This document shows positions 54,211-62,904 of a stretch of DNA of 64,000 nt, piece by piece. The notes beneath the pieces are model-generated. The model saw only the letters and a program-made list of their open reading frames with translations, was not told where the DNA came from and searched no databases. How positions within the stretch are numbered: the first letter of the stretch is position 1; every line of letters begins with the position of its first letter. A program made the translations under genes and the position numbers. Origin of the DNA: Massilia sp. W12 (GTDB taxonomy: Bacteria > Pseudomonadota > Gammaproteobacteria > Burkholderiales > Burkholderiaceae_D). The stretch covers positions 4,898,001 to 4,962,000 of the forward strand of contig NZ_CP147776.1 of NCBI RefSeq assembly GCF_037300705.1, read 5' to 3'.

Positions 54211-54484
54211 GGTCAACCTCCAAAAGTGGTATGAGATTTACATCCCACACCGTTTCGAACACGGCGTCCGACGTTCAGGAGTTCCACTGTCGCAACAGAT
54301 TGATACGCAGTGCTACTACATTCGTTCGGGTACACCATCTGCGTTGGGCGCTGCTGAAGCCAGCGTTTAAGCGTTTGCGTGTTGCGCCCGCCCCAACGGT
54401 CTTTGATTGTCCAATGCTCATACTGCAGCACTGGCCCAAAGCAACGCCCGGCCTGGCTTGCGCCATACCGGGGCTTTAAATTTA
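54211..54484 (-). promoter_or_regulatory. rplJ leader, candidate L10 autoregulatory region
   Basis: The only long gap in the ribosomal-protein cluster (274 bases), between rplA and rplJ, with no gene. It ends in the strong GGAGG ribosome site of rplJ. Position and length match the L10-leader of other proteobacteria. I did not resolve the kink-turn binding site. Confidence 0.5.
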
Positions 54485-55180
54485 TTACGCAGCCAGAGCA
54501 GCGTGATCAACACGCACGCCGATGCCCATGGTCGAGGACAGCGACACGCGGCGCATGTACACGCCTTTGCTGGAAGCCGGCTTGGCCTTGTTCAGCGCTT
54601 CGATCAGCGCCATCAGGTTCGACTTCAGCTGGTCTTCGGTGAAAGACTTGCGGCCAATGGTGGCGTGAATGATGCCCGACTTGTCGGTACGATATTGCAC
54701 CTGACCAGCCTTGGCGTTCTTCACAGCAGTCGCCACGTCCGGGGTCACTGTGCCAACCTTCGGGTTCGGCATCAAACCGCGCGGGCCCAGGATTTGACCC
54801 AGGGTGCCGACGATACGCATGGTGTCCGGGGAAGCAATCACGATGTCAAACGGCATGTCGCCGGCTTTGACGCGTTCTGCCAGATCTTCCATACCGACCA
54901 CATCAGCGCCGGCAGCTTTCGCCGCTTCAGCTTTGTCGCCGGTGGCGAACACTGCCACACGCACGGATTTGCCAGTACCAGCCGGCAGCACGACAGAGCC
55001 GCGCACCACTTGGTCGGATTTCTTCGGATCCACGCCGAGTTGCACAGCAACGTCGATGGATTCATTGAATTTGGCGGTTGCGCATTCCTTCACCAGCGCC
55101 ACAGCGGCGGTGAATTCATAGGACTTGGTGCGGTCAACCTTGGCTTTTTGCGCTTTTACGCGTTTGGATACTTTTGCCAT
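54485..55180 (-). CDS. rplA: Ribosomal protein L1
   Basis: 231 residues, standard length. [19 protein letters not shown] start, family signature [15 protein letters not shown], and [16 protein letters not shown]. It forms the mobile L1 stalk at the E site and, in E. coli, binds its own mRNA. It starts one base after the rplK stop, so the two are co-translated. Confidence 0.98.
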   Translation of the reverse strand: MAKVSKRVKAQKAKVDRTKSYEFTAAVALVKECATAKFNESIDVAVQLGVDPKKSDQVVRGSVVLPAGTGKSVRVAVFATGDKAEAAKAAGADVVGMEDLAERVKAGDMPFDIVIASPDTMRIVGTLGQILGPRGLMPNPKVGTVTPDVATAVKNAKAGQVQYRTDKSGIIHATIGRKSFTEDQLKSNLMALIEALNKAKPASSKGVYMRRVSLSSTMGIGVRVDHAALAA

Positions 55181-55181
55181 T

Positions 55182-55613
55182 TTACAGACCCTCCACCTTG
55201 ATACCGATCGAACGTGCGGAACCGGCGATGGTGCGCACAGCGGCGTCCATGTCAGCAGCAGTCAGATCCGGGGTTTTGATCTTGGCGATTTCTTCGGCTT
55301 GCGCACGGGTCAGGGAACCAACCTTGTCGGTGTGCGGGCGGGAAGAACCTTTTTGCACGTTGGCAAATTTCTTGATCAGATAAGTTGCCGGCGGCGTCTT
55401 CATCACGAAAGAGAAAGACTTGTCGGCGAAAGCGGTGATCACCACCGGGATCGGCATGCCGGGTTCCATACCTTGGGTCTGCGCATTGAATGCTTTGCAG
55501 AATTCCATGATGTTCAAACCGCGTTGACCGAGCGCCGGACCGATCGGCGGGGAAGGATTTGCTTTACCAGCTGGCACTTGCAGCTTGATAAAGCCAATAA
55601 TTTTCTTTGCCAT
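55182..55613 (-). CDS. rplK: Ribosomal protein L11
   Basis: 143 residues. [20 protein letters not shown] with [17 protein letters not shown] (N-terminal thiostrepton-site domain) and C-terminal [16 protein letters not shown]. It binds the GTPase-associated rRNA with L10 and L7/L12 and is needed for RelA activation. It follows nusG by about 120 bases and is followed directly by rplA. Confidence 0.98.
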   Translation of the reverse strand: MAKKIIGFIKLQVPAGKANPSPPIGPALGQRGLNIMEFCKAFNAQTQGMEPGMPIPVVITAFADKSFSFVMKTPPATYLIKKFANVQKGSSRPHTDKVGSLTRAQAEEIAKIKTPDLTAADMDAAVRTIAGSARSIGIKVEGL

Positions 55614-55735
55614 GATGGCTCCTGTTGAAATGAGTGATAGCGCCTTGCAGGCTTGGCTTCCCGCAAGGCTCCTCTACCGGATTTAACGCTCCGACGGGCG
55701 TACAGCAGGCCGCACCAGGCGGCCAATGTTCTTGC

Positions 55736-56332
55736 TTATACTTTCTCGACCTGGCCGAATTCAAGTTCGACCGGAGTGGCGCGGCCAAAAATTGTGACCG
55801 ATACGCGCACTTTCGATTTTTCGTAATTGACTTCTTCGACATTGCCGTTGAAATCGGTGAACGGGCCATCCTTGATGCGCACCATTTCGCCCACTTCGTA
55901 CAGCACTTTGGGACGCGGCTTCTCGATGCCATCCTGCATTTGTTGCATGATGCGTTCGATTTCACGGGTCGGCACAGGCGTCGGCTTATTCGACTTGCCG
56001 CCAATGAAGCCAGTCACTTTCGCGGTGTTTTTCACCAAGTGCCAGGTTTCATCCGTCATTTCCATTTCCACCAGCACATAGCCAGGCAGGAAACGGCGCT
56101 CAGAAACCGACTTATGACCATTCTTGACTTCCACCACTTCTTCGATGGGAACCAGAATCTGGCCGAATTGTTCTTGCATGCCGGCGCGCTCTACGCGCTC
56201 AACCAGCGCGCGTTGCACGCTTTTTTCCATACCGGAATAGACATGCACCACATACCAGCGCTTGTTACCGGTCGGCGTATAAGCACTAACCGCCGGAGCG
56301 GCGGTTTGGTCTTCTTGCAGGTTTTCAGTCAT
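55736..56332 (-). CDS. nusG: Transcription elongation/termination factor NusG
   Basis: 198 residues from ATG 56332, which overlaps the secE stop (ATGA). An upstream TTG is not needed. NGN domain ([43 protein letters not shown]) and C-terminal KOW domain ([20 protein letters not shown]). It binds RNA polymerase and links it to Rho or ribosomes. The standard secE-nusG pair. Confidence 0.98.
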   Translation of the reverse strand: MTENLQEDQTAAPAVSAYTPTGNKRWYVVHVYSGMEKSVQRALVERVERAGMQEQFGQILVPIEEVVEVKNGHKSVSERRFLPGYVLVEMEMTDETWHLVKNTAKVTGFIGGKSNKPTPVPTREIERIMQQMQDGIEKPRPKVLYEVGEMVRIKDGPFTDFNGNVEEVNYEKSKVRVSVTIFGRATPVELEFGQVEKV

Positions 56333-56712
56333 TTTTTCCAACCCAGAATCAAGTCGTAAAGCACATACTCCAGAATCTTGTCAACACCCCACAAGAACAG
56401 CGACATCACAAACACAAAGGCAAAAACCACTGCGGTGACTTGCATCGCTTCTTTGCGTGAAGGCCAAACGACTTTGCGCGTCTCACGAACAGATTCTTTG
56501 GCGAAAGAAAGGAAGTTCCGGCCCGGGCCGGATGTCCACAGAATGCCAACGGCCAACACCAAGCCGCCAAACAGGGGCAAAGAGCGCTGCCAAGTTGGAG
56601 ATCCTGCGAGGAAATAAAAAGCGACGATGCCCGCAATCGCGAACACCAACGCCAAACTGACCTTAATCTTGTCACTAGACGGCGTTACGGTCTCAACGGA
56701 TTGGTTCGACAT
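56329..56712 (-). CDS. secE: Preprotein translocase subunit SecE
   Basis: 127 residues from ATG 56712. It is the long, three-helix form: two N-terminal membrane segments ([36 protein letters not shown]), the conserved cytoplasmic [20 protein letters not shown] and the last helix [18 protein letters not shown]. It stabilises SecY in the inner-membrane channel. It lies just downstream of tRNA-Trp in the same direction. Confidence 0.96.
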   Translation of the reverse strand: MSNQSVETVTPSSDKIKVSLALVFAIAGIVAFYFLAGSPTWQRSLPLFGGLVLAVGILWTSGPGRNFLSFAKESVRETRKVVWPSRKEAMQVTAVVFAFVFVMSLFLWGVDKILEYVLYDLILGWKK

Positions 56713-56744
56713 ACGTACACTTTCGGCGCTTGACGCCATTTTTG

Positions 56745-56820
56745 TGGCAGGGGCAGAGGGAATCGAACCCCCAACCTTCGGTTTTGGAGACCGACGCTCT
56801 GCCAATTGAGCTATACCCCT
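56745..56820 (-). tRNA. trnW: tRNA-Trp (CCA anticodon)
   Basis: Minus-strand 5' AGGGGTATAGCTCAATTGGC and acceptor pair AGGGGTA/TGCCCCT. The anticodon loop is CTCCAAA with anticodon CCA. TTCGATT T-loop and encoded CCA end. Between tuf and secE, as in other betaproteobacteria. Confidence 0.97.
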
Positions 56821-56874
56821 AGGTTGATTGCTTGCCCCGGACAATCCCCGGGGCTGGATTAAAACTGATACCGA

Positions 56875-58059
56875 TTACTCGATGATCTTGGCAACCACGC
56901 CGGCGCCAACAGTACGGCCACCTTCACGGATTGCGAAACGCAGGCCTTCTTCCATCGCGATCGGGTTGATCAGGGTGACAGTGATACCCACGTTGTCACC
57001 CGGCATCACCATTTCTTTACCTTCCGGCAACTGGATGGCGCCAGTCACGTCGGTGGTGCGGAAATAGAACTGCGGACGGTAGTTCGAGAAGAACGGGGTG
57101 TGACGACCACCTTCGTCTTTCGACAGAACGTACACTTCGCTGGTGAACTTGGTGTGCGGAGTGATCGAACCCGGCTTAGCCAGCACTTGACCACGCTCCA
57201 CGTCTTCACGCTTGGTGCCGCGCAGCAGCAGACCAACGTTGTCGCCAGCTTGACCTTGATCCAGCAGCTTGCGGAACATTTCTACGCCGGTGCAAGTGGT
57301 TTTGGCGGTGTCGCGGATACCCACGATTTCGATTTCTTCGCCGACTTTGATGATGCCGCGTTCCACACGACCGGTCACCACGGTGCCACGGCCAGAGATC
57401 GAGAACACGTCTTCCACCGGCATCAGGAATGCGCCGTCAACAGCGCGTTCCGGTTGCGGAATGTAGGAGTCCAGAGCGTTGCCCAGTTCGATGATCTTGG
57501 CTTCCCACTTGGCATCACCTTCCAGTGCCGGACGCGCTGCGCCACGGATCACCGGCAGATCGTCGCCCGGGAAGTCGTACTTGGACAGCAGCTCGCGCAC
57601 TTCCATTTCGACCAGTTCCAGCAACTCTTCATCGTCAACCAGATCGCACTTGTTCAGGAACACGATGATGTAAGGCACGCCCACCTGACGGGCCAACAGG
57701 ATGTGCTCACGGGTTTGCGGCATCGGGCCGTCAGTAGCAGCCACCACCAGGATTGCGCCATCCATCTGCGCAGCGCCGGTAATCATGTTCTTGATGTAGT
57801 CGGCGTGACCCGGGCAGTCAACGTGAGCGTAGTGACGGCCAGCGGTTTCGTATTCGATGTGAGCGGTGTTGATGGTGATGCCGCGCGCTTTTTCTTCCGG
57901 CGCTGCGTCAATCTTGTCAAACTCGGTTGCAGTGCCGCCATAGGTCTTGGCCAGCACAGCGGAGATTGCCGCGGTCAGCGTGGTTTTACCATGATCGACG
58001 TGGCCAATCGTGCCGACATTGACGTGCGGTTTTGTCCGCTCAAACTTTTCCTTTGCCAT
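56875..58059 (-). CDS. tuf: Elongation factor Tu
   Basis: 394 residues. [20 protein letters not shown] with P-loop GHVDHGKT, G2/G3 ([12 protein letters not shown]), NKCD and GAARPALEG. Domain II/III segments [12 protein letters not shown] and [15 protein letters not shown]. It carries aminoacyl-tRNA to the ribosome. It is in the tRNA-Thr to secE block. A second tuf copy in the str operon is usual in this group but is not in this window. Confidence 0.99.
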   Translation of the reverse strand: MAKEKFERTKPHVNVGTIGHVDHGKTTLTAAISAVLAKTYGGTATEFDKIDAAPEEKARGITINTAHIEYETAGRHYAHVDCPGHADYIKNMITGAAQMDGAILVVAATDGPMPQTREHILLARQVGVPYIIVFLNKCDLVDDEELLELVEMEVRELLSKYDFPGDDLPVIRGAARPALEGDAKWEAKIIELGNALDSYIPQPERAVDGAFLMPVEDVFSISGRGTVVTGRVERGIIKVGEEIEIVGIRDTAKTTCTGVEMFRKLLDQGQAGDNVGLLLRGTKREDVERGQVLAKPGSITPHTKFTSEVYVLSKDEGGRHTPFFSNYRPQFYFRTTDVTGAIQLPEGKEMVMPGDNVGITVTLINPIAMEEGLRFAIREGGRTVGAGVVAKIIE

Positions 58060-58130
58060 TTTCGACTCCTAACGATTCGATGAGATTATTCAGGCACGCC
58101 GCCCGACCATAAACACCAGTTTCAAAACGA

Positions 58131-58205
<75 letters not shown>

Positions 58206-58282
58206 ATTACTTTGCTTTTGCGCGCCTTCGCTATCGCAGCGAGTCTCACAAAATCAACATCCAAAACAACGACGCAAAGAAC

Positions 58283-58356
58283 TGGAGCGGGTGAAGGGAA
58301 TCGAACCCTCGTCGTAAGCTTGGAAGGCTTCTGCTCTACCATTGAGCTACACCCGC
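58283..58356 (-). tRNA. trnG: tRNA-Gly (TCC anticodon)
   Basis: Minus-strand 5' GCGGGTGTAGCTCAATGG, acceptor GCGGGTG/CACCCGC. Anticodon loop CTTCCAA, anticodon TCC. GGTTCGATTCC T-arm and encoded CCA. Confidence 0.97.
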
Positions 58357-58406
58357 CGCGAGGCATCCCTTTCATCCGGTTGCACTTTGCGCCGATGAAA
58401 AATTCT

Positions 58407-58492
58407 TGGTGGAGGGGGACGGATTCGAACCATCGTACTCATAAGAGGGCAGATTTACAGTCTGCTGCCTTTAACCACTCGGCCACCCCTCC
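58407..58492 (-). tRNA. trnY: tRNA-Tyr (GTA anticodon)
   Basis: Minus-strand 5' GGAGGGGTGGCCGAGTGG, a class II tRNA of 86 bases with a long variable arm (CCCTCTTATGAGTACG). Anticodon loop CTGTAAA, anticodon GTA. Encoded CCA. First tRNA of the Tyr-Gly-Thr-tuf-Trp block. Confidence 0.97.
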
Positions 58493-58691
58493 ATACAGAA
58501 CCGCAGATTATGAAGATATTCAAAAATGCTGTCAAGCGTTTTATCACATCTTTCTTCGCGATCATTTTTCCTGCTTTGCAGCTTCGGCTTAACGAAGCAG
58601 GAAAGACAGAAATTATAGGCGAGTTTTTTAGAAATGGGAAGATTTTTTATGAAGAAATATTGCGAAACGCAAATCCGGTCTCAAAACCGGC

Positions 58692-60302
58692 TTAGCGCGC
58701 ACTCAAAGCCGCCAATACTTGGGCCTTAAGCGCCTTGATCAGCGCTGTTTCATCCGGCGGCACACCTTCCGGGGCGGTCTTGGTGCGATCTGCGTAAAAC
58801 AAGCCCAATTGCACCTTTTGCATTGATAAGGGCAACACGATGAAGCTGCGCGCATCCGGCAACAAGGCGCGATGCCAGATCGGCAGCAGATCGCGCACCT
58901 TGGCCACGGTGGAGTCAGCAATCATCAGATCCGCATCATTTTCCATGGCCAGATGAAATAAATCACGCGTCGGCGCGATCGGAAAATTAAAGCCGGCCTG
59001 GCGCGACAAATGATCCTCCCCCAGAGCCAGACGCGAACGGTACATATTCGTTTTCATGTCCTTTAAGCAAACCACGGCGAAGCGGAAACCCATACTGCGA
59101 TACAGGGTTTCCAGCGCCAGCAGGATCAACTCATTGACGCGATAACGCCCGGAGGCCCGCATTTGCGTGACATCCTGCACCCCTGCCAACAATAAATCGC
59201 GCGCATTTAAGGGCTTGCCACTGGGATGGCGCGCTTCGCTGTGCTCGCTGGGCGAATTCAAAGTTGCTTCTTGCAACACCGCCGGCAGGGAAGAGCCTTC
59301 ATCCACCCCCATTTCCAAATCCACGCTGGGCGCGCCGCCCATGCTTTGCGGTTTGGGGCGGGCCAGATTGGCGGCATTGGCGGCGCTCAATAAATTCAAT
59401 GACTCGGCCAGGGTGGTGATTTCATCGGAAACCGTGGCGAATAACTGGCTCAGTTTTTCCAAGTCAAGGCCCAGCGCAGCGCCATATTTTTCCAACAGCG
59501 CATCGCATGCATTCTCTGCTTGCGGCTCGCCCATGCGCGGAATCAGTTTGCCGGCCTCCGCCGAAAATGCGGCGACAATACGCAGCCATTCGCTGCGGCT
59601 TTTCGGCGCTTTATAAGGCGGATTGCCGGGCAATGCGCTCTGCGCCTGAATAATTGCTTCGGGTATGCCCCACTCCATCAAGACCGCCTCGCCCAGCGCT
59701 TCGTAAGAGACGCCCAGCATTTGCGATGATGCCTGCGTGGAAGGCTTGCCGCGCTCCACCAGATCGCGGATTTCCAGATATAAAGCAGGTTCGTGCGAAG
59801 CCACCAGCATCGGGCCGAGATTTTTGAAGAGCGCGGCAATCGATGCCTCTTCCGGCCCCTGATAATTACTGCGGCGCGCCAGTTCTCGCCCAACCAGGCT
59901 GGCGTACAGTGAAGCAAGCAATTCTTTTTTGACCAGTGTGGCTTGTTTTTGATTGGCCAGCTTGTCCACCAGCAGCATCGCCAAAGCGCTGGATTTGACG
60001 GTATCGTAACCGAGCAAAAAAATCGCGCGCGAAATCGTGGTGACTGGCGCGCTGGATTTGGTGCGATAGCAAACGGTATTGGAAACGCGGAGTAATTTTT
60101 GCGTCAGCGCCACATCCGACATCACGTAATACGCCAGACTGTGGGTGTCTTCATCATCGGAAGAAGCCAATTCCACCACCCTGGAAACCGCGCCACCCAA
60201 GGCCAACAGATCCGCATTGGTCTTGAATTTTTCCACCATCGCATCGCGCACCATGGATTTGGCGCCGTAGTTTTCCGGAAATGTAAATGATGGTGTGTGC
60301 AT
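58692..60302 (-). CDS. HDOD-domain signalling protein with GAF-like C-terminus
   Basis: 536 residues. The N-terminal half is an HDOD domain, a catalytically dead relative of HD phosphohydrolases: LALGGAVSRVVELASSDD, MSDVALTQKLLRVSNTVCYR, ISRAIFLLGYDTVKSSALAM, GPEEASIAALFKNLGPML. The expected HD metal residues are absent, as is normal for HDOD. After a Ser/Pro linker (~320-350), the C-terminal ~180 residues look GAF-like (NELILLALETLYRSMGFRFAVV, SFIVLPLSMQKVQLGLFYAD). Such proteins link signalling, motility and cell-state control. Same strand as the receiver-TPR gene upstream, 70 bases away. Confidence 0.85.
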   Translation of the reverse strand: MHTPSFTFPENYGAKSMVRDAMVEKFKTNADLLALGGAVSRVVELASSDDEDTHSLAYYVMSDVALTQKLLRVSNTVCYRTKSSAPVTTISRAIFLLGYDTVKSSALAMLLVDKLANQKQATLVKKELLASLYASLVGRELARRSNYQGPEEASIAALFKNLGPMLVASHEPALYLEIRDLVERGKPSTQASSQMLGVSYEALGEAVLMEWGIPEAIIQAQSALPGNPPYKAPKSRSEWLRIVAAFSAEAGKLIPRMGEPQAENACDALLEKYGAALGLDLEKLSQLFATVSDEITTLAESLNLLSAANAANLARPKPQSMGGAPSVDLEMGVDEGSSLPAVLQEATLNSPSEHSEARHPSGKPLNARDLLLAGVQDVTQMRASGRYRVNELILLALETLYRSMGFRFAVVCLKDMKTNMYRSRLALGEDHLSRQAGFNFPIAPTRDLFHLAMENDADLMIADSTVAKVRDLLPIWHRALLPDARSFIVLPLSMQKVQLGLFYADRTKTAPEGVPPDETALIKALKAQVLAALSAR

Positions 60303-60372
60303 CGCTGTTTTCCAGTGCAGGCAGGGTTAAACCATTATAAATCAGATAAGCCCAAAATAAATGGTGTTCCCC

Positions 60373-62034
60373 TCAGCCCTGCGCCCGGCGGGTGGCATTC
60401 TCCTTGGAAGGCGCCCGTCCGGGTTGAATCTTGTATTTCTTCAATATTTGTTGGTGCAAGCTGGCCAGGGCCGGTAATTTGCTGTTGATTGGATCCAGCT
60501 TGCGCACGGTGCTGATCAAGGACAAGGCATACTCGCCCAAACGGTCATCCCAGCCCATATTTTCCAGACATTTCAGCACAGCCACAGCGGCATTGAACAC
60601 CACAGTAGGATTGTCCGGGAGCTTGTTGACCGCTTCAGCCATCAACGACACCGCGCCGCGATAGTCGCCTTCTTTTGCTCTGGCGGCGCCGTTTTGCACC
60701 AGATCCACCACCTGTTGCCGCGCCTCTTGCGCCAAAGCCTGTCCCAAATCGCCATGGCCGGCCCGCTCAAACACCGCCACTGCCTTGGCCATCGCAGCAT
60801 TATTTTGCGCATTCCGCATCACATCGCGCATCACTTCTTTGGCGCCATCCTCGTGCTCATGCTCCAGGCAGTTGCGCGCCAATTCCATTTTCAAATCATT
60901 TGATAAACCGAGCGTGTCTTTTAACAACTCAACCGCATTATCGAGCGATTCATTCAAGCGCAATTCATCACCCGTCAGTTCATACACCATGGCGGATGAA
61001 ATCGCGCTGCAGGCCGGCGTGTTTTTCAAATTCCCCATTGAGCGGTCTAAATCGCGGATCACCGCCTTGGCCTGCTCCGGGTCGCCTTTCTTGATCAGGG
61101 TTTTGACCAGCTTCACATGGTCTTCCGGATCACGGAATTCTGAATATTTGACCTTGCTGACGACTTGCTTCAAGACTTTTTCAGCGGTATCGACATCGCC
61201 CGTTTCCATCGCCACTTCGCCCAGTTTGCGCAAGCGCCGCACCGCATGAGGGGACACAGCAACAGCGCTGGAAAGGACTTCCTGGCTGCGCTGCAGCTGG
61301 CCCACCGCTTCATAGGTCTTGGCCAGCCAGTCATAGGCATCCACAAATTTTTTGTTATTCGACACCAGGGATTCAAGAATTGACTGCGCTTCGGCGAAAC
61401 GCTCCTGCATAAACATGGATTTCGCCAGCCCCAGCCTGGCCCAGGCAATCGCCTTGGACTCATACAGTGCGTTGTAAATCGGCTCAGCCTCTTTCGGCTC
61501 ACCCAGCAGCATATGCAACTCCGCGCGCAGGCGCAGGAAATCGATGGCAAAGCGGGGAAATTTATTCGCCCCCTCGGCACAAATCATAATCGCTTCGCGA
61601 TGACTGCCCATGTCCATCAATTGATACACGGGCAAAAACACATTGCGCTTTTCCAATGCCTTGCCAATGCGCTCAAGCAGGCGGTCGGCAGTGAAGGGTT
61701 TGAGAATGTAGTCGGTTGGCGCGAGTTCAGCCGCGCTGACGACTTTGCCGTAACCGCCTTCGGCTGTCACCATGAAGAACATGGTGGCCAGGGTGATTAA
61801 TTGATGATGCCGCAAGTCTTCCAGCAATTGCTGCCCATCCTGCCCGCCGTCCAAATCATATTCGCACAAAATAATGTCGAACGTTTTTGTCGATAAATGG
61901 CGGATTGCAGGCCCGGAACCGCCTGCATGCTCGATCTTGGTCAAACCGCACTGATTCAGCATATTGTGAATGCTGGAACGCATCCCGGCATGCGGCTCGA
62001 TTATCAAAGCTGTCAAACCATCGAGTTGGAACAT
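60373..62034 (-). CDS. Receiver-like plus TPR protein with Glu at the phosphoacceptor site
   Basis: 553 residues. N-terminal ~120 residues form a receiver fold: ALIIEPHAGMRSSIHNML, FDIILCEYDLDGGQDGQQ, MFFMVTAEGGYGKVV, PTDYILKPFTADRL. The Thr and Lys of the switch are kept. The usual phospho-Asp position is Glu58 and the acidic pair VDD is IEP, so it may be locked on or be phosphorylation-independent. The rest is a TPR solenoid (AWARLGLAKSMFMQERFAEA; YDWLAKTYEAVGQLQRSQEV) to the C-terminus. The protein is probably a cytoplasmic scaffold or adaptor. It lies about 70 bases upstream of the HDOD gene and they may be co-transcribed. Confidence 0.87.
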   Translation of the reverse strand: MFQLDGLTALIIEPHAGMRSSIHNMLNQCGLTKIEHAGGSGPAIRHLSTKTFDIILCEYDLDGGQDGQQLLEDLRHHQLITLATMFFMVTAEGGYGKVVSAAELAPTDYILKPFTADRLLERIGKALEKRNVFLPVYQLMDMGSHREAIMICAEGANKFPRFAIDFLRLRAELHMLLGEPKEAEPIYNALYESKAIAWARLGLAKSMFMQERFAEAQSILESLVSNNKKFVDAYDWLAKTYEAVGQLQRSQEVLSSAVAVSPHAVRRLRKLGEVAMETGDVDTAEKVLKQVVSKVKYSEFRDPEDHVKLVKTLIKKGDPEQAKAVIRDLDRSMGNLKNTPACSAISSAMVYELTGDELRLNESLDNAVELLKDTLGLSNDLKMELARNCLEHEHEDGAKEVMRDVMRNAQNNAAMAKAVAVFERAGHGDLGQALAQEARQQVVDLVQNGAARAKEGDYRGAVSLMAEAVNKLPDNPTVVFNAAVAVLKCLENMGWDDRLGEYALSLISTVRKLDPINSKLPALASLHQQILKKYKIQPGRAPSKENATRRAQG

Positions 62035-62203
62035 GGCTGGCTTTCAATGTCTGCTCTTTCAGGGTACGCCGTTGTCACAACGGCGCTGGCGCTTGCTACC
62101 TGTATATATAACGGCGACTGGCGGAAAAAATCAATTTGCAGTGCACATAACAGAGAAGATTCAGGTTCTGCGCGCAACACTTTGCAGCAAAACCCCGTCA
62201 AGC

Positions 62204-62857
62204 TCATCCCGCATTACGCTTAAACGTCCACCACAAGCTGAATAAGCCAAACACAATCACCACGCCCCCCATCAACAGCACATGCAAACGCAATTGTTCC
62301 CAGGCGGCGGCGGCCTGGCTGCCGGCCTGCGTGTTGGACTCATTTTGCAGTGAGATCATTTCATCCAGCGCAGCCTGCCAGTGCGCCATCGGGCCGCCGC
62401 GCAAATCACGTTTGGCCAATTCCAGCGCCGCCTGCGGTTCGGTTTCACGCATGCGCTCCAACTTATGCACCAGTTCCAAGGTATCTTTGCGATCCTGGGC
62501 GATTTTCATCATCAAGGATTCCTCCTTGCGCGTCCCCTGTTTTTTGATCTGCTTGAGCAAGGCCTCTTCCTGGCGCTGACTTTGTTGCAGACCGTCGGTG
62601 TAGCGCTTCTTCAAGTCCACCCCGGGGGTCGGCGGCAGCACGCCCATATACATTTCCAATGCGCGCGACGCAGCTTTGAGAGTGAAGCGCATATCTGACA
62701 AGGTGACCAGGCGGGCATTATTGGCTTCCCAGATCGCTTCCATCTCATCCTGAATCTGGATTGAGCGTTTGATGGTATAGGTCGCAATCATGGACACAAA
62801 CATCAATGCGAGCAGCAACTTCCAACGCGGACTTACCCGCATACTGAAAAAAGACAT
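62204..62857 (-). CDS. Membrane protein with periplasmic four-helix (4HB_MCP-like) sensor
   Basis: 217 residues from ATG 62857, with AAAGGGGGG upstream. A first membrane helix (KLLLALMFVSMIATYTIK), ~140 residues of long amphipathic helices rich in Gln, Lys and Glu (ARLVTLSDMRFTLKAASRAL, EALLKQIKKQGTRKEES) and a second helix (LRLHVLLMGGVVIVFGLFSLWW) ending in WTFKRNAG. This is the sensor half of a chemoreceptor or kinase, but no HAMP or output domain follows. It could sense ligands and signal to a partner such as the HD-GYP protein upstream (47 bases away). Function is unknown. Confidence 0.75.
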   Translation of the reverse strand: MSFFSMRVSPRWKLLLALMFVSMIATYTIKRSIQIQDEMEAIWEANNARLVTLSDMRFTLKAASRALEMYMGVLPPTPGVDLKKRYTDGLQQSQRQEEALLKQIKKQGTRKEESLMMKIAQDRKDTLELVHKLERMRETEPQAALELAKRDLRGGPMAHWQAALDEMISLQNESNTQAGSQAAAAWEQLRLHVLLMGGVVIVFGLFSLWWTFKRNAG

Positions 62858-62904
62858 CACACCCCCCTTTGCATTTAGCGGCAAACCTGGAACTGGATAC
62901 TTGT

